Position numbers and translations under genes: made by a program. A DNA stretch of 38,961 nt from Thermoleophilia bacterium (GTDB lineage Bacteria; Actinomycetota; Thermoleophilia; UBA2241): the NCBI GenBank assembly GCA_016933475.1, contig JAFGAW010000097.1, positions 1-38,961 on the forward strand, written 5' to 3'. How positions within the stretch are numbered: the first letter of the stretch is position 1; each line of letters starts with the position of its first letter. Positions 1 through 7,818 of the stretch are shown here, one piece after another. The notes under the pieces were generated by a model. That model searched no databases and was not told where the DNA came from. It saw only the letters and a list, made by a program, of their open reading frames with translations.

Positions 1-426
1 CAGGTCTTTCTCCACCGCGAGGTCGACGAGGTCCCCGACACCGACTCCGGGCGGCGCTACGCCCAGGGCGTCATCGACAACGTCCGGATGGCCAAGGCGA
101 AGGGCGTGAAGATCGCCCTCGGCTCGGACACGGTCTTCACGCCCTTGACGCCCTACGGTGAGTACAGTGCCCGCGAGCTCAAGGCGCTCGTCCAGCACGG
201 CGGCATGACGACGCTCGAGGCTATCGAGGCGGCGACGTACACCGCCGCCCAGGCGCTCGGTATGGCACACCGCCTGGGGTCGATCGAGCCGGGCAAGGCC
301 GCCGACATGCTCGTGGTGACCAAGGATCCGACCGCCAACCCGGAGGTGCTGTACGACGCCGCGAACATCCATTGGGTCATCGCCGGCGGCCGGCTGGCGG
401 TCGAGGAGGGCCGACTCGCCTTCTGA
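1..426 (+). CDS. Amidohydrolase family protein, C-terminal part (5' end outside window)
   Basis: The frame is open from base 1 and ends at TGA 424-426, so only the last 141 residues are visible. The ORF-track start at 88 is an internal methionine. The segment shows the end of an amidohydrolase TIM barrel: ALGSD near residue 40, whose Asp is the usual metal or catalytic residue, then a long helix (SARELKALVQHGGMTTLEAI) and the typical closing beta-sandwich with GSIEPGKAADMLVV and a final VIAGGRLA strand. This ending is shared by imidazolonepropionase-like and prolidase-like hydrolases, so the substrate cannot be named. The gene converges on the TetR gene, with a hairpin in the short gap. Confidence 0.85.
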   Translation, partial: QVFLHREVDEVPDTDSGRRYAQGVIDNVRMAKAKGVKIALGSDTVFTPLTPYGEYSARELKALVQHGGMTTLEAIEAATYTAAQALGMAHRLGSIEPGKAADMLVVTKDPTANPEVLYDAANIHWVIAGGRLAVEEGRLAF

Positions 427-430
427 GCGG

Positions 431-451
431 CCGCCTCGCCGGCCGAGGCGG
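431..451. terminator. Hairpin between convergent genes
   Basis: CCGCCTCG and CGAGGCGG form a perfect 8-bp stem around a 5-nt loop, 4 nt after the amidohydrolase stop and 9 nt from the stop of the convergent TetR gene. No T-run follows on either strand. Bidirectional terminator function is inferred from position. Confidence 0.5.
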
Positions 452-459
452 CGCTGGAT

Positions 460-1245
460 CTACTGCGCGGGCGGCGCGCCCGCCGCACGGGGGCTTCGTT
501 TGCTGAGTCGGCGCTTCTTCTGGTGAGCGGGCGGCTCTCCCGCTCCGTTCGCTGCCCCGTCCGCTGCCAGGGCTCGCTGCACGGCCGGCTTGAGGAGTTC
601 GAAGGCGTACTCGTCGTCTACGGCGGCGGGGTCGAGCGCGACCTGGAGAGCGAGACCGTCGACCGCGGCGAGCACGAGGCCGGCGGTGGCGAGCAGGCGG
701 CGACGACCCTCCGGGTCGTCGGGGAGGGTCACGCCGCAGGCCTTCAGAGTGATCTCGCGGTACCACTCGTACAGCCTCGCCATGCGGGGCCGCAGTTGGG
801 GGTCGCGCAGGGCGTGCGGGGCGATCTGGAAGAAGGCGCGGTAGGCGTCGATGTCCTCGGCGATCGTCCTCAGGCCGGCGATGTAGGCGCCGACGCGCTC
901 CTCGCCGGGGGGCATCCCGTCGACCGCGGCCACCAGGGCGACGTAGGCGTCGTGTACCAGCGAGTCGAACAGCGTCTCGATCAGACCCGACTTGCTGCCG
1001 AAGTGGTGCGTCACCGACGCCTTCGTCTCGCCCGCCTCGAGGGCGATGCGCTCGATGGTGAGGGCATCGAAGCCGCGCTCGACGAGCAGTCGGCGCGCCG
1101 TCTCGAGGATGCAACGCGCCGTCGGGCTCAGCGTCGAGAGCGGGTTCTCCACGGCCAGCCCGGGGTGCTCGGGTCTCGCGGGGCTCTTCGGCGGTCGTCC
1201 TCTCTTGCGCTGCGGCTGACCGGTCGCGTCGGCGTTCTCCTGCAT
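460..1245 (-). CDS. TetR/AcrR family transcriptional regulator
   Basis: DNA-binding repressor of 261 aa. The track ORF runs much further upstream, but homology-like sequence starts at MQENADATG. ATG 1243-1245 is preceded 7 nt upstream by TATACT on the minus strand and has no Shine-Dalgarno, which suggests a leaderless transcript. After a basic, proline-rich tail (QRKRGRPPKSPARP, residues about 12-25), residues about 40-85 form the TetR helix-turn-helix (ARRLLVERGFDALTIERIAL, then TKASVTHHFGSKSGL). The remainder is the helical ligand-binding domain, with no recognisable ligand specificity. A basic C-terminal tail (HQKKRRLSKRSPR) is unusual. No obvious target gene is adjacent: the divergent neighbour is ftsE, 414 bp away. 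Confidence 0.85.
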   Translation of the reverse strand: MQENADATGQPQRKRGRPPKSPARPEHPGLAVENPLSTLSPTARCILETARRLLVERGFDALTIERIALEAGETKASVTHHFGSKSGLIETLFDSLVHDAYVALVAAVDGMPPGEERVGAYIAGLRTIAEDIDAYRAFFQIAPHALRDPQLRPRMARLYEWYREITLKACGVTLPDDPEGRRRLLATAGLVLAAVDGLALQVALDPAAVDDEYAFELLKPAVQRALAADGAANGAGEPPAHQKKRRLSKRSPRAAGAPPAQ

Positions 1246-1290
1246 GGGCGGGAGTATAGACCCTTGAGTGCGGAGGCGGCGGGCACCGCT

Positions 1291-1412
1291 CCGGTGGAGG
1301 AAGAGCCCGCGCCGTCGAGCTCCGCAAGCCCTCGCCACGGAGGAAGACCCGCCCCGGCGAAATCCGCAGGCCCTCGCGCAGGAAGACCCGCCCCGGTGCC
1401 GAACTCGGCTGC
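1291..1412. repeat. Degenerate 42-45-bp tandem direct repeat, about 2.7 copies
   Basis: Three successive units begin near 1291, 1336 and 1378. Each contains GGAAGA followed by CCCGC and a CCG, and the first two also contain TCCGCA(A/G)(G)CCCTCGC. The block AAGACCCGCCCCGG occurs exactly in units two and three. On the minus strand the units read as repeated GRVFLR-like peptides. The repeat lies in non-coding sequence. Confidence 0.7.
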
Positions 1413-1506
1413 CAGAGGGGGCTGCCGACGAACCAGTACTCCTTCGGCTCGCTCGACTGGTCATTCCGTATCGCCGGCAGCCCCTTCGCCGCCCCGGGAG
1501 CGGGGC

Positions 1507-1562
1507 GGGAGGGGCTGCAGCGCCGCGCGACGTACATTCGGGAGGGGCCGCAGGGCCGCGCG
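1507..1562. repeat. Two-copy 23-bp direct repeat, period 33 bp
   Basis: GGGAGGGGCYGCAGSGCCGCGCG occurs at 1507-1529 and 1540-1562 with two mismatches. It is distinct from the preceding repeat family and lies just upstream of the ftsE promoter. Confidence 0.6.
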
Positions 1563-1589
1563 GCGCGCGGCGGGGCGGCCCCTGCCAGG

Positions 1590-1617
1590 TTGACTTGCGG
1601 TGCGCGGCGCGCATAAT
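1590..1617 (+). promoter_or_regulatory. sigma-70-type promoter of the ftsEX operon
   Basis: TTGACT (1590-1595), a 16-nt spacer and CATAAT (1612-1617) match the -35/-10 consensus at 5 of 6 positions each. The expected start site is about 40 nt before ftsE ATG 1660, leaving room for the GAGGAGG ribosome site at 1644-1650. It is one of the few two-box promoters visible in the window. Confidence 0.75.
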
Positions 1618-1659
1618 CGGGCGTTGGCCGGCGGCGACCCCGAGAGGAGGAGCCCGCCC

Positions 1660-2373
1660 ATGATCGTCTTCGAAGACGTGACCAAGATCTACGACCCGGA
1701 TGTGGTCGGACTCCAGAATTTCACCTGTCACATCGGCAAGGGCGACTTCGCCTTCCTCGTCGGCGCCTCGGGCTCCGGCAAGTCGACGCTGATCAAGCTC
1801 GTCCTCAAGGAGCTCGAGCCCGACGAGGGCCGCATCCTCGTAGCGGGCCGCAATCTCAACACGCTGTCGCGTCGCAAGGTCCCGCTCCTGCGGCGCAACA
1901 TCGGCTGCGTCTTCCAGGACTTCAAGCTGCTGCCCACCAAGACGGTGTACGAGAACGTCGCCTACGCGCTCGAAGTGGTCGGTGAGCCGCGGCGCTCGAT
2001 CCGCCGCAAAGTGCCCGAGATCCTCAGCCTCGTCGGGCTCTCCGACAAGGTGAACAGCCTGCCCCACGAGATCTCCGGCGGCGAGCAGCAGCGCGTCTCC
2101 GTGGCGCGCGCCTTCGTCAACCATCCGCCGCTGCTCCTCGCCGACGAGCCGACCGGCAACATCGACCCCGACACCGCGATCGGCATCATGCAGCTGCTCG
2201 TGCGCATCAACCGCACGGGCACGACCGTGCTCGTAGCGACCCACGACCGCGCCATGGTCGACCGCATGCGGCGGCGCGTCCTGCAGCTCGACAACGGGCG
2301 CCTCATCCGCGACGAGCGCCGCGGCGGCTACGACCATCCGGTCGAGGCCGAGCCCCTGCTGCAGGAGGTCTGA
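1660..2373 (+). CDS. ftsE: Cell division ATP-binding protein FtsE
   Basis: Cytoplasmic ATPase of the FtsEX complex, which couples the divisome to peptidoglycan hydrolase activation. 237 aa, the normal family length. ATG 1660 is chosen over the track start at 1600 because MIVFEDVTKIY matches the FtsE N-terminus and GAGGAGG lies 9 nt upstream. Walker A is GASGSGKST (about residue 37), the Q-loop region is VFQDFKLLPTKTVYENV, the ABC signature is SGGEQQR and Walker B is LLADEPTGNID, followed by the H-loop VATHD. It is the first gene of an operon: ftsX begins 2 nt after its stop, and the ftsX ribosome site AGGAGG lies within the last ftsE codons. Confidence 0.97.
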   Translation: MIVFEDVTKIYDPDVVGLQNFTCHIGKGDFAFLVGASGSGKSTLIKLVLKELEPDEGRILVAGRNLNTLSRRKVPLLRRNIGCVFQDFKLLPTKTVYENVAYALEVVGEPRRSIRRKVPEILSLVGLSDKVNSLPHEISGGEQQRVSVARAFVNHPPLLLADEPTGNIDPDTAIGIMQLLVRINRTGTTVLVATHDRAMVDRMRRRVLQLDNGRLIRDERRGGYDHPVEAEPLLQEV

Positions 2374-2375
2374 GC

Positions 2376-3287
2376 GTGCGCTTCAGCTTCTTCCTCCGCG
2401 AGGCGCTCGGCTCGATCAGGCGCAACTGGGTCATGACCATGGCCGCCGTCATCACCGTCTTCATCTCGACGGCGATCCTCGGCGCCGTGCTGGTCACCGA
2501 CCGCAACCTCGACCGCGGGGCCACCTCGCTCAAGAACCGGGTCACCATCGAGGTCTTCATCAAGGACGAGGCCGGCCCCGAGGGGCAGCAGGCGCTCGAG
2601 CAGAAGATCGCCGCCATGCCCGAGGTCAAGTCCTTCACCTACATCAGCAAGGACGATGCCCTCGAGCGCTTCAAGGAGCGCTACGGCGACCGCATCGTCG
2701 ACAACCTCCCCATCAACCCGCTGCCGGCCTCGTTCGAGATCCAGGTCAACGACGCCGACCAGGTCGAGGTCGTGGCGCAGCGGTTCTTCGACGACCCCAA
2801 CGTCGACAACGACAAGGGCACGACCAACGGGGTGCAGTACGCCCAGGCGACGGTGCGCAAGATGCTCGGCACCATCAACCTCGTCGAGAAGGTGATGTGG
2901 GTCGTGACCGGCGTTTTCGGCGTCGCCGCCGTGATGCTCATCTCGACCACGGTGCGCCTCTCGATCTTCGCCCGCCGGCGAGAGATCGAGATCATGCGCC
3001 TCGTCGGGGCGACCAACTGGTTCATCCGCTGGCCCTTCGTGCTCGAGGGGTTCATGACCGGGCTCGTGGGCGCGGTGCTGGCGGCGCTCGCGGTCTGGGG
3101 CTCCAACTGGACCATCTTCAACTGGATCAAGAGCACCGACCTCGACTATCTGAGCATCGAGATCTACCCGCTGTGGCTGCAGGCCGGCACCTGGCCGCTG
3201 GGCATGCTCTTCACCCTCGCGCTCCTCGGCGCCGTGCTCGGCTCCGTCGGCAGCATCTTCGCGATGCGCCGTTACCTGAGAGTATAG
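2376..3287 (+). CDS. ftsX: Cell division protein FtsX (permease-like)
   Basis: 303-aa membrane partner of FtsE. GTG start with AGGAGG 7 nt upstream inside ftsE. The fold is visible in order: N-terminal TM1 (WVMTMAAVITVFISTAILGAV, about residues 18-40), an extracellular domain (residues about 45-165, including TYISKDDALERFKERYGD), TM2 (VMWVVTGVFGVAAVMLIST), the conserved RLSIFARRREIEIMRLVGA loop that contacts FtsE, then TM3 and TM4 near the C-terminus. In this family the extracellular domain activates a periplasmic or extracellular coiled-coil hydrolase. The next gene encodes a protein of exactly that architecture, so the pair probably works together. Confidence 0.96.
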   Translation: MRFSFFLREALGSIRRNWVMTMAAVITVFISTAILGAVLVTDRNLDRGATSLKNRVTIEVFIKDEAGPEGQQALEQKIAAMPEVKSFTYISKDDALERFKERYGDRIVDNLPINPLPASFEIQVNDADQVEVVAQRFFDDPNVDNDKGTTNGVQYAQATVRKMLGTINLVEKVMWVVTGVFGVAAVMLISTTVRLSIFARRREIEIMRLVGATNWFIRWPFVLEGFMTGLVGAVLAALAVWGSNWTIFNWIKSTDLDYLSIEIYPLWLQAGTWPLGMLFTLALLGAVLGSVGSIFAMRRYLRV

Positions 3288-3303
3288 GAGGAGGTGCGCG
3301 CCG

Positions 3304-3328
3304 CCCCGGCCTACAGGAAAGGCCGGGG
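3304..3328 (+). terminator. Hairpin between ftsX and the M23 peptidase gene
   Basis: CCCCGGCC and GGCCGGGG form a perfect 8-bp stem with a 9-nt loop (TACAGGAAA), 16 nt after the ftsX stop and 25 nt before the next start. No T-run follows, so it may be a partial terminator, an RNA-processing site or a transcript stabiliser within the operon. Confidence 0.45.
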
Positions 3329-3353
3329 TTGCCGAAGAACCGTAGAGGACGCC

Positions 3354-4559
3354 ATGCCCCGCCATCGCCGCATCCTCATCGCGCTGATCGCCGTCACAGT
3401 CGGCCTCCTCACCGTGGCCGGCGGCCTTGTCGCCGTGCGGCCGGCGGCCGCCGACGAGCTCTCCGACGTACAGGAGAAGCTGAGTCTCACACGCGAGCGC
3501 ATCGATGCGGCGCGTGCAGAGGCGAAGACCCTCGACGGGCAGCTCGAGAGCCTCGACGCGCGGCTCACCTCGATCGACGGCAAGCTCGCCGCGCTCGGCT
3601 CCGAGATCGCCGTGCTGCAGGAGAAGCTGGACATCACCGAGGAGAAGCTCGCCGTCGTGCGCAAGCAGCTCCGGCTCAAGAAGCTCGAGCTCGCCGGGGC
3701 CGAGCGCGAGCTCGCACTGCAGGAGGCGGCCTTCGAGCAGCGCGTCGTGCTCACCTACAAGACGCGCGAGATCGACTACCTCGACATCGTCCTCGAATCG
3801 AGCAGCTTCGACGACCTCGTGACCCGCCTGCGCCTCGTGCGCGAGCTCGTCGGCAGCGACAACGACCTCGTCGCTCAGCTCGAGAAGACGCGCGCCAGGG
3901 TCGAGCGCGAGAAGACCGAGGTCGCCGACCGCGAGCAGGAGGTCTCGGACCTCGCCCACGAGTTGCAGACGCAGAACGACCGCCTGCTCGCGCTGCAGGC
4001 TGCCGAGCAGCAGCAGCGCGCCGAGGCGGCGGCGGCGCGTGCGGACAAGGGGCAGGCGCTCGCCGCCGTCGAGCAGAACCTCGAGGAGCTCGAGAAGCAG
4101 GAGCGCGACCTCCTCGCCGAGAGCCGGGCGCTGGCCAGCGTCATCAGCGGCGGCTCGTCCAGCGGCGGCGGCAGCGGCGTGCTCATCTGGCCCTGCAGCG
4201 GCACCGTCGTCTCCGATTTCGGCTGGCGCACCCACCCGATCCTCGGCATCGAGCTCTTCCACACCGGCATCGACATCGCCGCCCCGTACGGCACGCCCAT
4301 CAAGGCCGCCGCGAGCGGCAAGGTCACCATGGCGGCCTGGTACGGGGGCTACGGCAACTGCACGATCATCGACCACGGCGACGGGCTCTCGACGCTGTAC
4401 GCGCATGAGAGCTCCTTCAAGGTCGGCACCGGGCAGAGCGTCTCCCAGGGCCAGCTGATCGGGTACGTGGGGTCGACGGGGCTGTCCACCGGCCCGCATC
4501 TGCACTTCGAGACGCGGGTCAATGGAGAGCCGGTCGACCCGATGAGGTATCTTCCCTGA
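3354..4559 (+). CDS. Coiled-coil M23 family peptidoglycan endopeptidase (EnvC-like)
   Basis: Secreted cell-wall hydrolase of 401 aa. ATG 3354 (AGAGGA 5 nt upstream) is preferred to the track start at 3294 because a clean signal peptide follows (PRHRRILIALIAVTVGLLTV... ending near AAADE). Residues about 35-250 form a long heptad-rich coiled coil (ELSDVQEKLSLTRERIDAARA and on), then a Ser/Gly linker (GGSSSGGGSG) and a LytM/M23 domain at about 285-401. The zinc and catalytic signature is intact: HTGID (HxxxD) and HLHFE (HxH). E. coli EnvC has the same layout but a degenerate LytM site and only activates amidases, so this protein is likely a direct DD-endopeptidase switched by FtsEX. The next gene is a CtpA-type protease. 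Confidence 0.92.
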   Translation: MPRHRRILIALIAVTVGLLTVAGGLVAVRPAAADELSDVQEKLSLTRERIDAARAEAKTLDGQLESLDARLTSIDGKLAALGSEIAVLQEKLDITEEKLAVVRKQLRLKKLELAGAERELALQEAAFEQRVVLTYKTREIDYLDIVLESSSFDDLVTRLRLVRELVGSDNDLVAQLEKTRARVEREKTEVADREQEVSDLAHELQTQNDRLLALQAAEQQQRAEAAAARADKGQALAAVEQNLEELEKQERDLLAESRALASVISGGSSSGGGSGVLIWPCSGTVVSDFGWRTHPILGIELFHTGIDIAAPYGTPIKAAASGKVTMAAWYGGYGNCTIIDHGDGLSTLYAHESSFKVGTGQSVSQGQLIGYVGSTGLSTGPHLHFETRVNGEPVDPMRYLP

Positions 4560-4563
4560 CGGA

Positions 4564-4583
4564 CCCGTCACCTCGGTGACGGG
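4564..4583 (+). terminator. Hairpin after the M23 gene
   Basis: CCCGTCAC and GTGACGGG form a perfect 8-bp stem with a CTCG tetraloop, 4 nt after the stop codon. It is followed by a pyrimidine tract (CTTCTCTCTC) rather than pure T, so termination is plausible but possibly incomplete. Confidence 0.55.
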
Positions 4584-4616
4584 CGTCAGACTTCTCTCTC
4601 TACGGAGGTGACGAAC

Positions 4617-5786
4617 GTGCGCGCCCTCAAGACGGGCATCGTGGTGGTGCTCATCGCCCTCGGGTTCCTGGGCGGCTTCTTCGTCGGCTGGGCGCTCAAC
4701 GACGCCGGCGTCGTGCGCCTGAGCGGGGGCGGCGACGCGGCCGGTGAGATCTCTGCGCTGCAGGAGCGCATCCTCGAGGAGCTCGACGACCGCTACTACC
4801 GCGAGGTCGACGCCGACGAGCTCAAGGAGGGCAGCATCAAGGGCATGCTGCAGGCGCTGGACGACCCGTACACCGCCTTCCTCAACGCCGACGAGACCCA
4901 GCGCCTGCGCGAGCAGACCGAGGGTGAGTACTCGGGCATCGGAGCGGCGCTCGAGAAGAAGAACGGCGCCCTCGTGATCACCCGCGTCTTCGAGGGCTCC
5001 CCGGCGGCCGAGGCCGGTCTCGGGCCCGGCGACGCGATCGTGAGCGTCGACGGCGAGAGCACGGCCGATGCCGCCATCGAGACCAGCATCTCGCGCATCA
5101 AAGGCGAGGCCGGCACCGAGGTCGAGCTCGAGGTGCGGAAGAAGGGCGAGAAGACGACCGCGGCGCTCACCGTCACGCGGCGCACGATCGCGATCCCGCA
5201 GACCGAGACCAGGATGCTTCTCGTCGACGGCACGAAGGTCGGCTATGTCCAGCTCTACGACTTCTCCGAGGGCGCCGGTGATACGGTCCGCGAGAATGTC
5301 GAGGGGCTGATCGACGACGGCGCCGAGGCCGTGATCCTCGACCTGCGCTACAACGGTGGAGGCCTGCTCTCCGAGGCGGTCGACGTGTCCAACGTCTTCC
5401 TCGACGGCGTCGTCGTCTCGACCAAGGGCCGCAACTCCCCGCTCGAGGTCTTTGAGGCGCAGGAGGAGGTCGAGACCGACGTCCCGCTCGTCGTGCTGGT
5501 CAACGAGTACACGGCGAGCGCCTCCGAGATCGTCGCCGCCGCCGTCCAGGACCGCGACCGCGGCACCATCGTCGGCAAGACGACCTTCGGCAAGGGCAGG
5601 GTGCAGGCGATCGTGCCGCTGGAGGACGGCGCCAGCCTGCGGCTGACGACGGCCGTCTACTACACGCCCGCCGGCAGGGACATCAATGAGAAGGGCGTCG
5701 AGCCCGACGTGAGGGCGGTCGACGACCCCGACACGCTGCGCGACGAGGCGCTCCAGCGAGCCCTGTCGATCGTCGGCGCCGACTGA
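4617..5786 (+). CDS. S41 family C-terminal processing peptidase (CtpA-like)
   Basis: Membrane-anchored serine protease of 389 aa. GTG 4617 is chosen over the in-frame GTG 4608 because GGAGGT (4604-4609) is then 7 nt upstream. An N-terminal signal/anchor (TGIVVVLIALGFLGGFFVGW) is followed by a helical segment, a PDZ domain (about residues 105-185: GIGAALEKKNGALVITRVFE, then GSPAAEAGLGPGDAIVSVDG) and the S41 domain with LRYNGGG, the nucleophile motif TASASEI and GKTTFGKGRVQ carrying the general-base Lys. Ser-Lys dyad and fold are complete. Such proteases trim or degrade envelope proteins, including cell-wall hydrolases, which suits the position directly after ftsEX and the M23 hydrolase. Confidence 0.94.
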   Translation: MRALKTGIVVVLIALGFLGGFFVGWALNDAGVVRLSGGGDAAGEISALQERILEELDDRYYREVDADELKEGSIKGMLQALDDPYTAFLNADETQRLREQTEGEYSGIGAALEKKNGALVITRVFEGSPAAEAGLGPGDAIVSVDGESTADAAIETSISRIKGEAGTEVELEVRKKGEKTTAALTVTRRTIAIPQTETRMLLVDGTKVGYVQLYDFSEGAGDTVRENVEGLIDDGAEAVILDLRYNGGGLLSEAVDVSNVFLDGVVVSTKGRNSPLEVFEAQEEVETDVPLVVLVNEYTASASEIVAAAVQDRDRGTIVGKTTFGKGRVQAIVPLEDGASLRLTTAVYYTPAGRDINEKGVEPDVRAVDDPDTLRDEALQRALSIVGAD

Positions 5787-5793
5787 GGTCTCC

Positions 5794-7809
5794 GTGACGC
5801 GACGGGAGCGCACGGGCCCGGCCGCGGCGCCGCTGCCGTACCGCGTCGCGCGCTGGGGCAAGTTCTGGTCGCTCGAGCCCGTCTTCGGCGACGAGCGCGC
5901 CTGCCTCACCGCCAAGGGAGGCCTGCCGCCGCGCCTCGACGACCTGGTCCTCGCGGTGCCGGTGCACGGCGACCGGCGGCGTATCGTCGAGGTGCTCGGG
6001 CCGGCCGACGACCTGGCCGCCGTCCTCCGCGCCCTGCTGTGGGCGAAGGGTGTGCGGCAGGGGTTCGGCGACGACGTGGCCGACGAGGCGGCGACCGTCG
6101 CGGCGCGTGCCGCGCGCGAGGACGACGGCCGCCGCGACGTCGTCGGCCTGCCGACCTTCACCATCGACCCCGACACGGCGCGCGACTTCGACGACGCGAT
6201 CTCGGTCGCCGCCGAGCCCGGCGGCGGATACCGCGCCCACGTCCACATCGCCGACGTCTCGTACTTCGTCGACGAGGACGGCGCGATCGACCGCGAGGCG
6301 CGGCGGCGCACGTCGAGCGTGTACCTGCCGCTCTTCGCCGAGCCGATGCTGCCGGCGGCACTCTCGAGCGACCTTTGCAGCCTCGTGCCGCGGCAGCCGC
6401 GCAAGTGCATGACGGTCGAGTTCACCTTCGACGCGCAGGGACGGCGCACGGCGGTGCAGTTCTACCGCTCGCTGATCCGCAGCGATCACCGCCTCACGTA
6501 CGGCTTCGCCGACGCGGTGCTGGCCGCGCACGGCGCCGACGGCGCGGCCCTCGGGCTGCTGCGGGCGGGTGCGGGGCGCGAGGCGGCGGCGGAGGCCGCC
6601 GCGGCGCGCCCGACGCCGTCGGAGCTCGAGACGCTGCGCGCGGCCACGCCGGCCCCGGCCGTGCCCGACGCGACCACCGAGGCCGACGAGGCGCTCGTCG
6701 TGCAGCTCCGCCTCGCCTACGAGCTCGCCGTCGTGCTGCGCCGCCGTCGCTTCGCCCGCGGCGCCCTCGTGCTCGGCTCGTTCGAGCCCGAGTACCGCTT
6801 CACCGCGGCCGGCGAACTGCTCGGCGCCGCCGCGCGCCCGGAGACGGCCTCGCACGCTCTCGTCGAGGAGTTCATGCTGGCCGCCAACGAGGCGGTCGCC
6901 GAGTTTCTCCTCAAGCGCCGCGCGTCGGCCATCTACCGCGTCCACGAGCCGCCCGACCGCGCCAGCGCCGTCGAGCTCTGGGAGGCGCTCGAGGAGCTGG
7001 GGCTGCGCGTGCCCCCGCTGCCCGGGGGGGAGCACCTCGAGGCCGGTCGGCTGGCGGCGGCCTACGGCCGGCTCACCCGGGTCGTCGCCGAGACCGTGGC
7101 CCGCGAGGGGCGCGGGCGGATCGCCTTCGGGCAGCGCGTCCTGCGCTCGCTCAAGCAGGCCCGCTACGCGCCTGCGAACCTCGGCCACTTCGGGCTCGCG
7201 AGCCCGGCGTACCTGCACTTCACGTCGCCGATCCGCCGCTACCCCGACCTCGTCGTGCACCGCGCCGTGGCGCGCGAGATCGCCGCCGCCGGCGCGCCGC
7301 CCTCGGCCGACGAGCTGCTCGGCGTCGCCGAGGCCTGCTCGACGGTCGAGCGCGAGTTCTCGCGCCTCGAGCTCGACGCCGACGCCGTTGCCCTCTCCTT
7401 CCTGCTCGACGCGCGGCTCACCCGGGAGGGCTGGGAGACCGAGTTCGAGGGCGAGATCGTCGGCTTTGTGGCCAGCGGGGTCTTCGTCCACTTCGGCGGC
7501 TGCTACGAGGGCTTCCTGCCGCTCCGCCGCCTGGGGACGGAGCGCTACCATCTGAGCGACCACGAGACCGCCCAGGTCGGCGACGACAGCGGGCGCCGCT
7601 TGCGGCTCGGCGATCCCATCCGCGTGCGCGTCGAGCGCGTCGACCGCCTGCGCGGCAGGGTCGACCTCGTGCCGGCGGTCGAGCCGGGGCAGGGGCCGCA
7701 GACCCGGCCCGGCCGGACCCCGGCGCGGCGCACGACCGGCGGCCGCCCGCCGCGCCGCCGCCGGCCCGGCCGCGGCGGCCCCTTGACGCCGCCGCCGCGG
7801 AGTGGGTAG
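5794..7809 (+). CDS. RNase II/R family 3'-5' exoribonuclease (RNB domain)
   Basis: 671-aa hydrolytic exoribonuclease. GTG 5794 lies 7 nt after the ctpA stop, with weak TGAGGT upstream. The N-terminal RNA-binding part is short (about 110 residues) compared with RNase R. The RNB catalytic domain starts near residue 120 with DPDTARDFDDAIS, whose Asp residues bind Mg2+, and continues through VHIADVSYFV, the LCSLVPRQPRKCMTVEF block and YLHFTSPIRRYPDLVVHR. A C-terminal S1 domain (FEGEIVGFVASGVFVHFGG, about residue 555) is followed by a basic Pro/Arg tail. The neighbouring smpB is suggestive because RNase R works with tmRNA-SmpB, but the truncated N-terminus prevents calling it RNase R with confidence. 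Confidence 0.92.
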   Translation: MTRRERTGPAAAPLPYRVARWGKFWSLEPVFGDERACLTAKGGLPPRLDDLVLAVPVHGDRRRIVEVLGPADDLAAVLRALLWAKGVRQGFGDDVADEAATVAARAAREDDGRRDVVGLPTFTIDPDTARDFDDAISVAAEPGGGYRAHVHIADVSYFVDEDGAIDREARRRTSSVYLPLFAEPMLPAALSSDLCSLVPRQPRKCMTVEFTFDAQGRRTAVQFYRSLIRSDHRLTYGFADAVLAAHGADGAALGLLRAGAGREAAAEAAAARPTPSELETLRAATPAPAVPDATTEADEALVVQLRLAYELAVVLRRRRFARGALVLGSFEPEYRFTAAGELLGAAARPETASHALVEEFMLAANEAVAEFLLKRRASAIYRVHEPPDRASAVELWEALEELGLRVPPLPGGEHLEAGRLAAAYGRLTRVVAETVAREGRGRIAFGQRVLRSLKQARYAPANLGHFGLASPAYLHFTSPIRRYPDLVVHRAVAREIAAAGAPPSADELLGVAEACSTVEREFSRLELDADAVALSFLLDARLTREGWETEFEGEIVGFVASGVFVHFGGCYEGFLPLRRLGTERYHLSDHETAQVGDDSGRRLRLGDPIRVRVERVDRLRGRVDLVPAVEPGQGPQTRPGRTPARRTTGGRPPRRRRPGRGGPLTPPPRSG

Positions 7810-7818
7810 GTAGGTCAT

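Larger units (their letters stand above)
1246..1659. other. 414-bp intergenic region without a gene
   Basis: Lies between the divergent TetR and ftsE genes. It holds the TetR -10 box (TATACT on the minus strand, 1253-1258), two families of short direct repeats (1291-1412 and 1507-1562) and the ftsE promoter (1590-1617). The reading frames crossing it (for example 377..1537 minus) translate the repeats into low-complexity Arg/Pro sequence and are not supported as genes. Confidence 0.7.

Noticed and set aside
2328-6449. 1373-aa minus-strand ORF
   Set aside because: It is the shadow of ftsE, ftsX, the M23, S41 and RNB genes on the plus strand, composed of low-complexity Asp/Val/Arg/Leu sequence typical of antisense frames in G/C-rich DNA.
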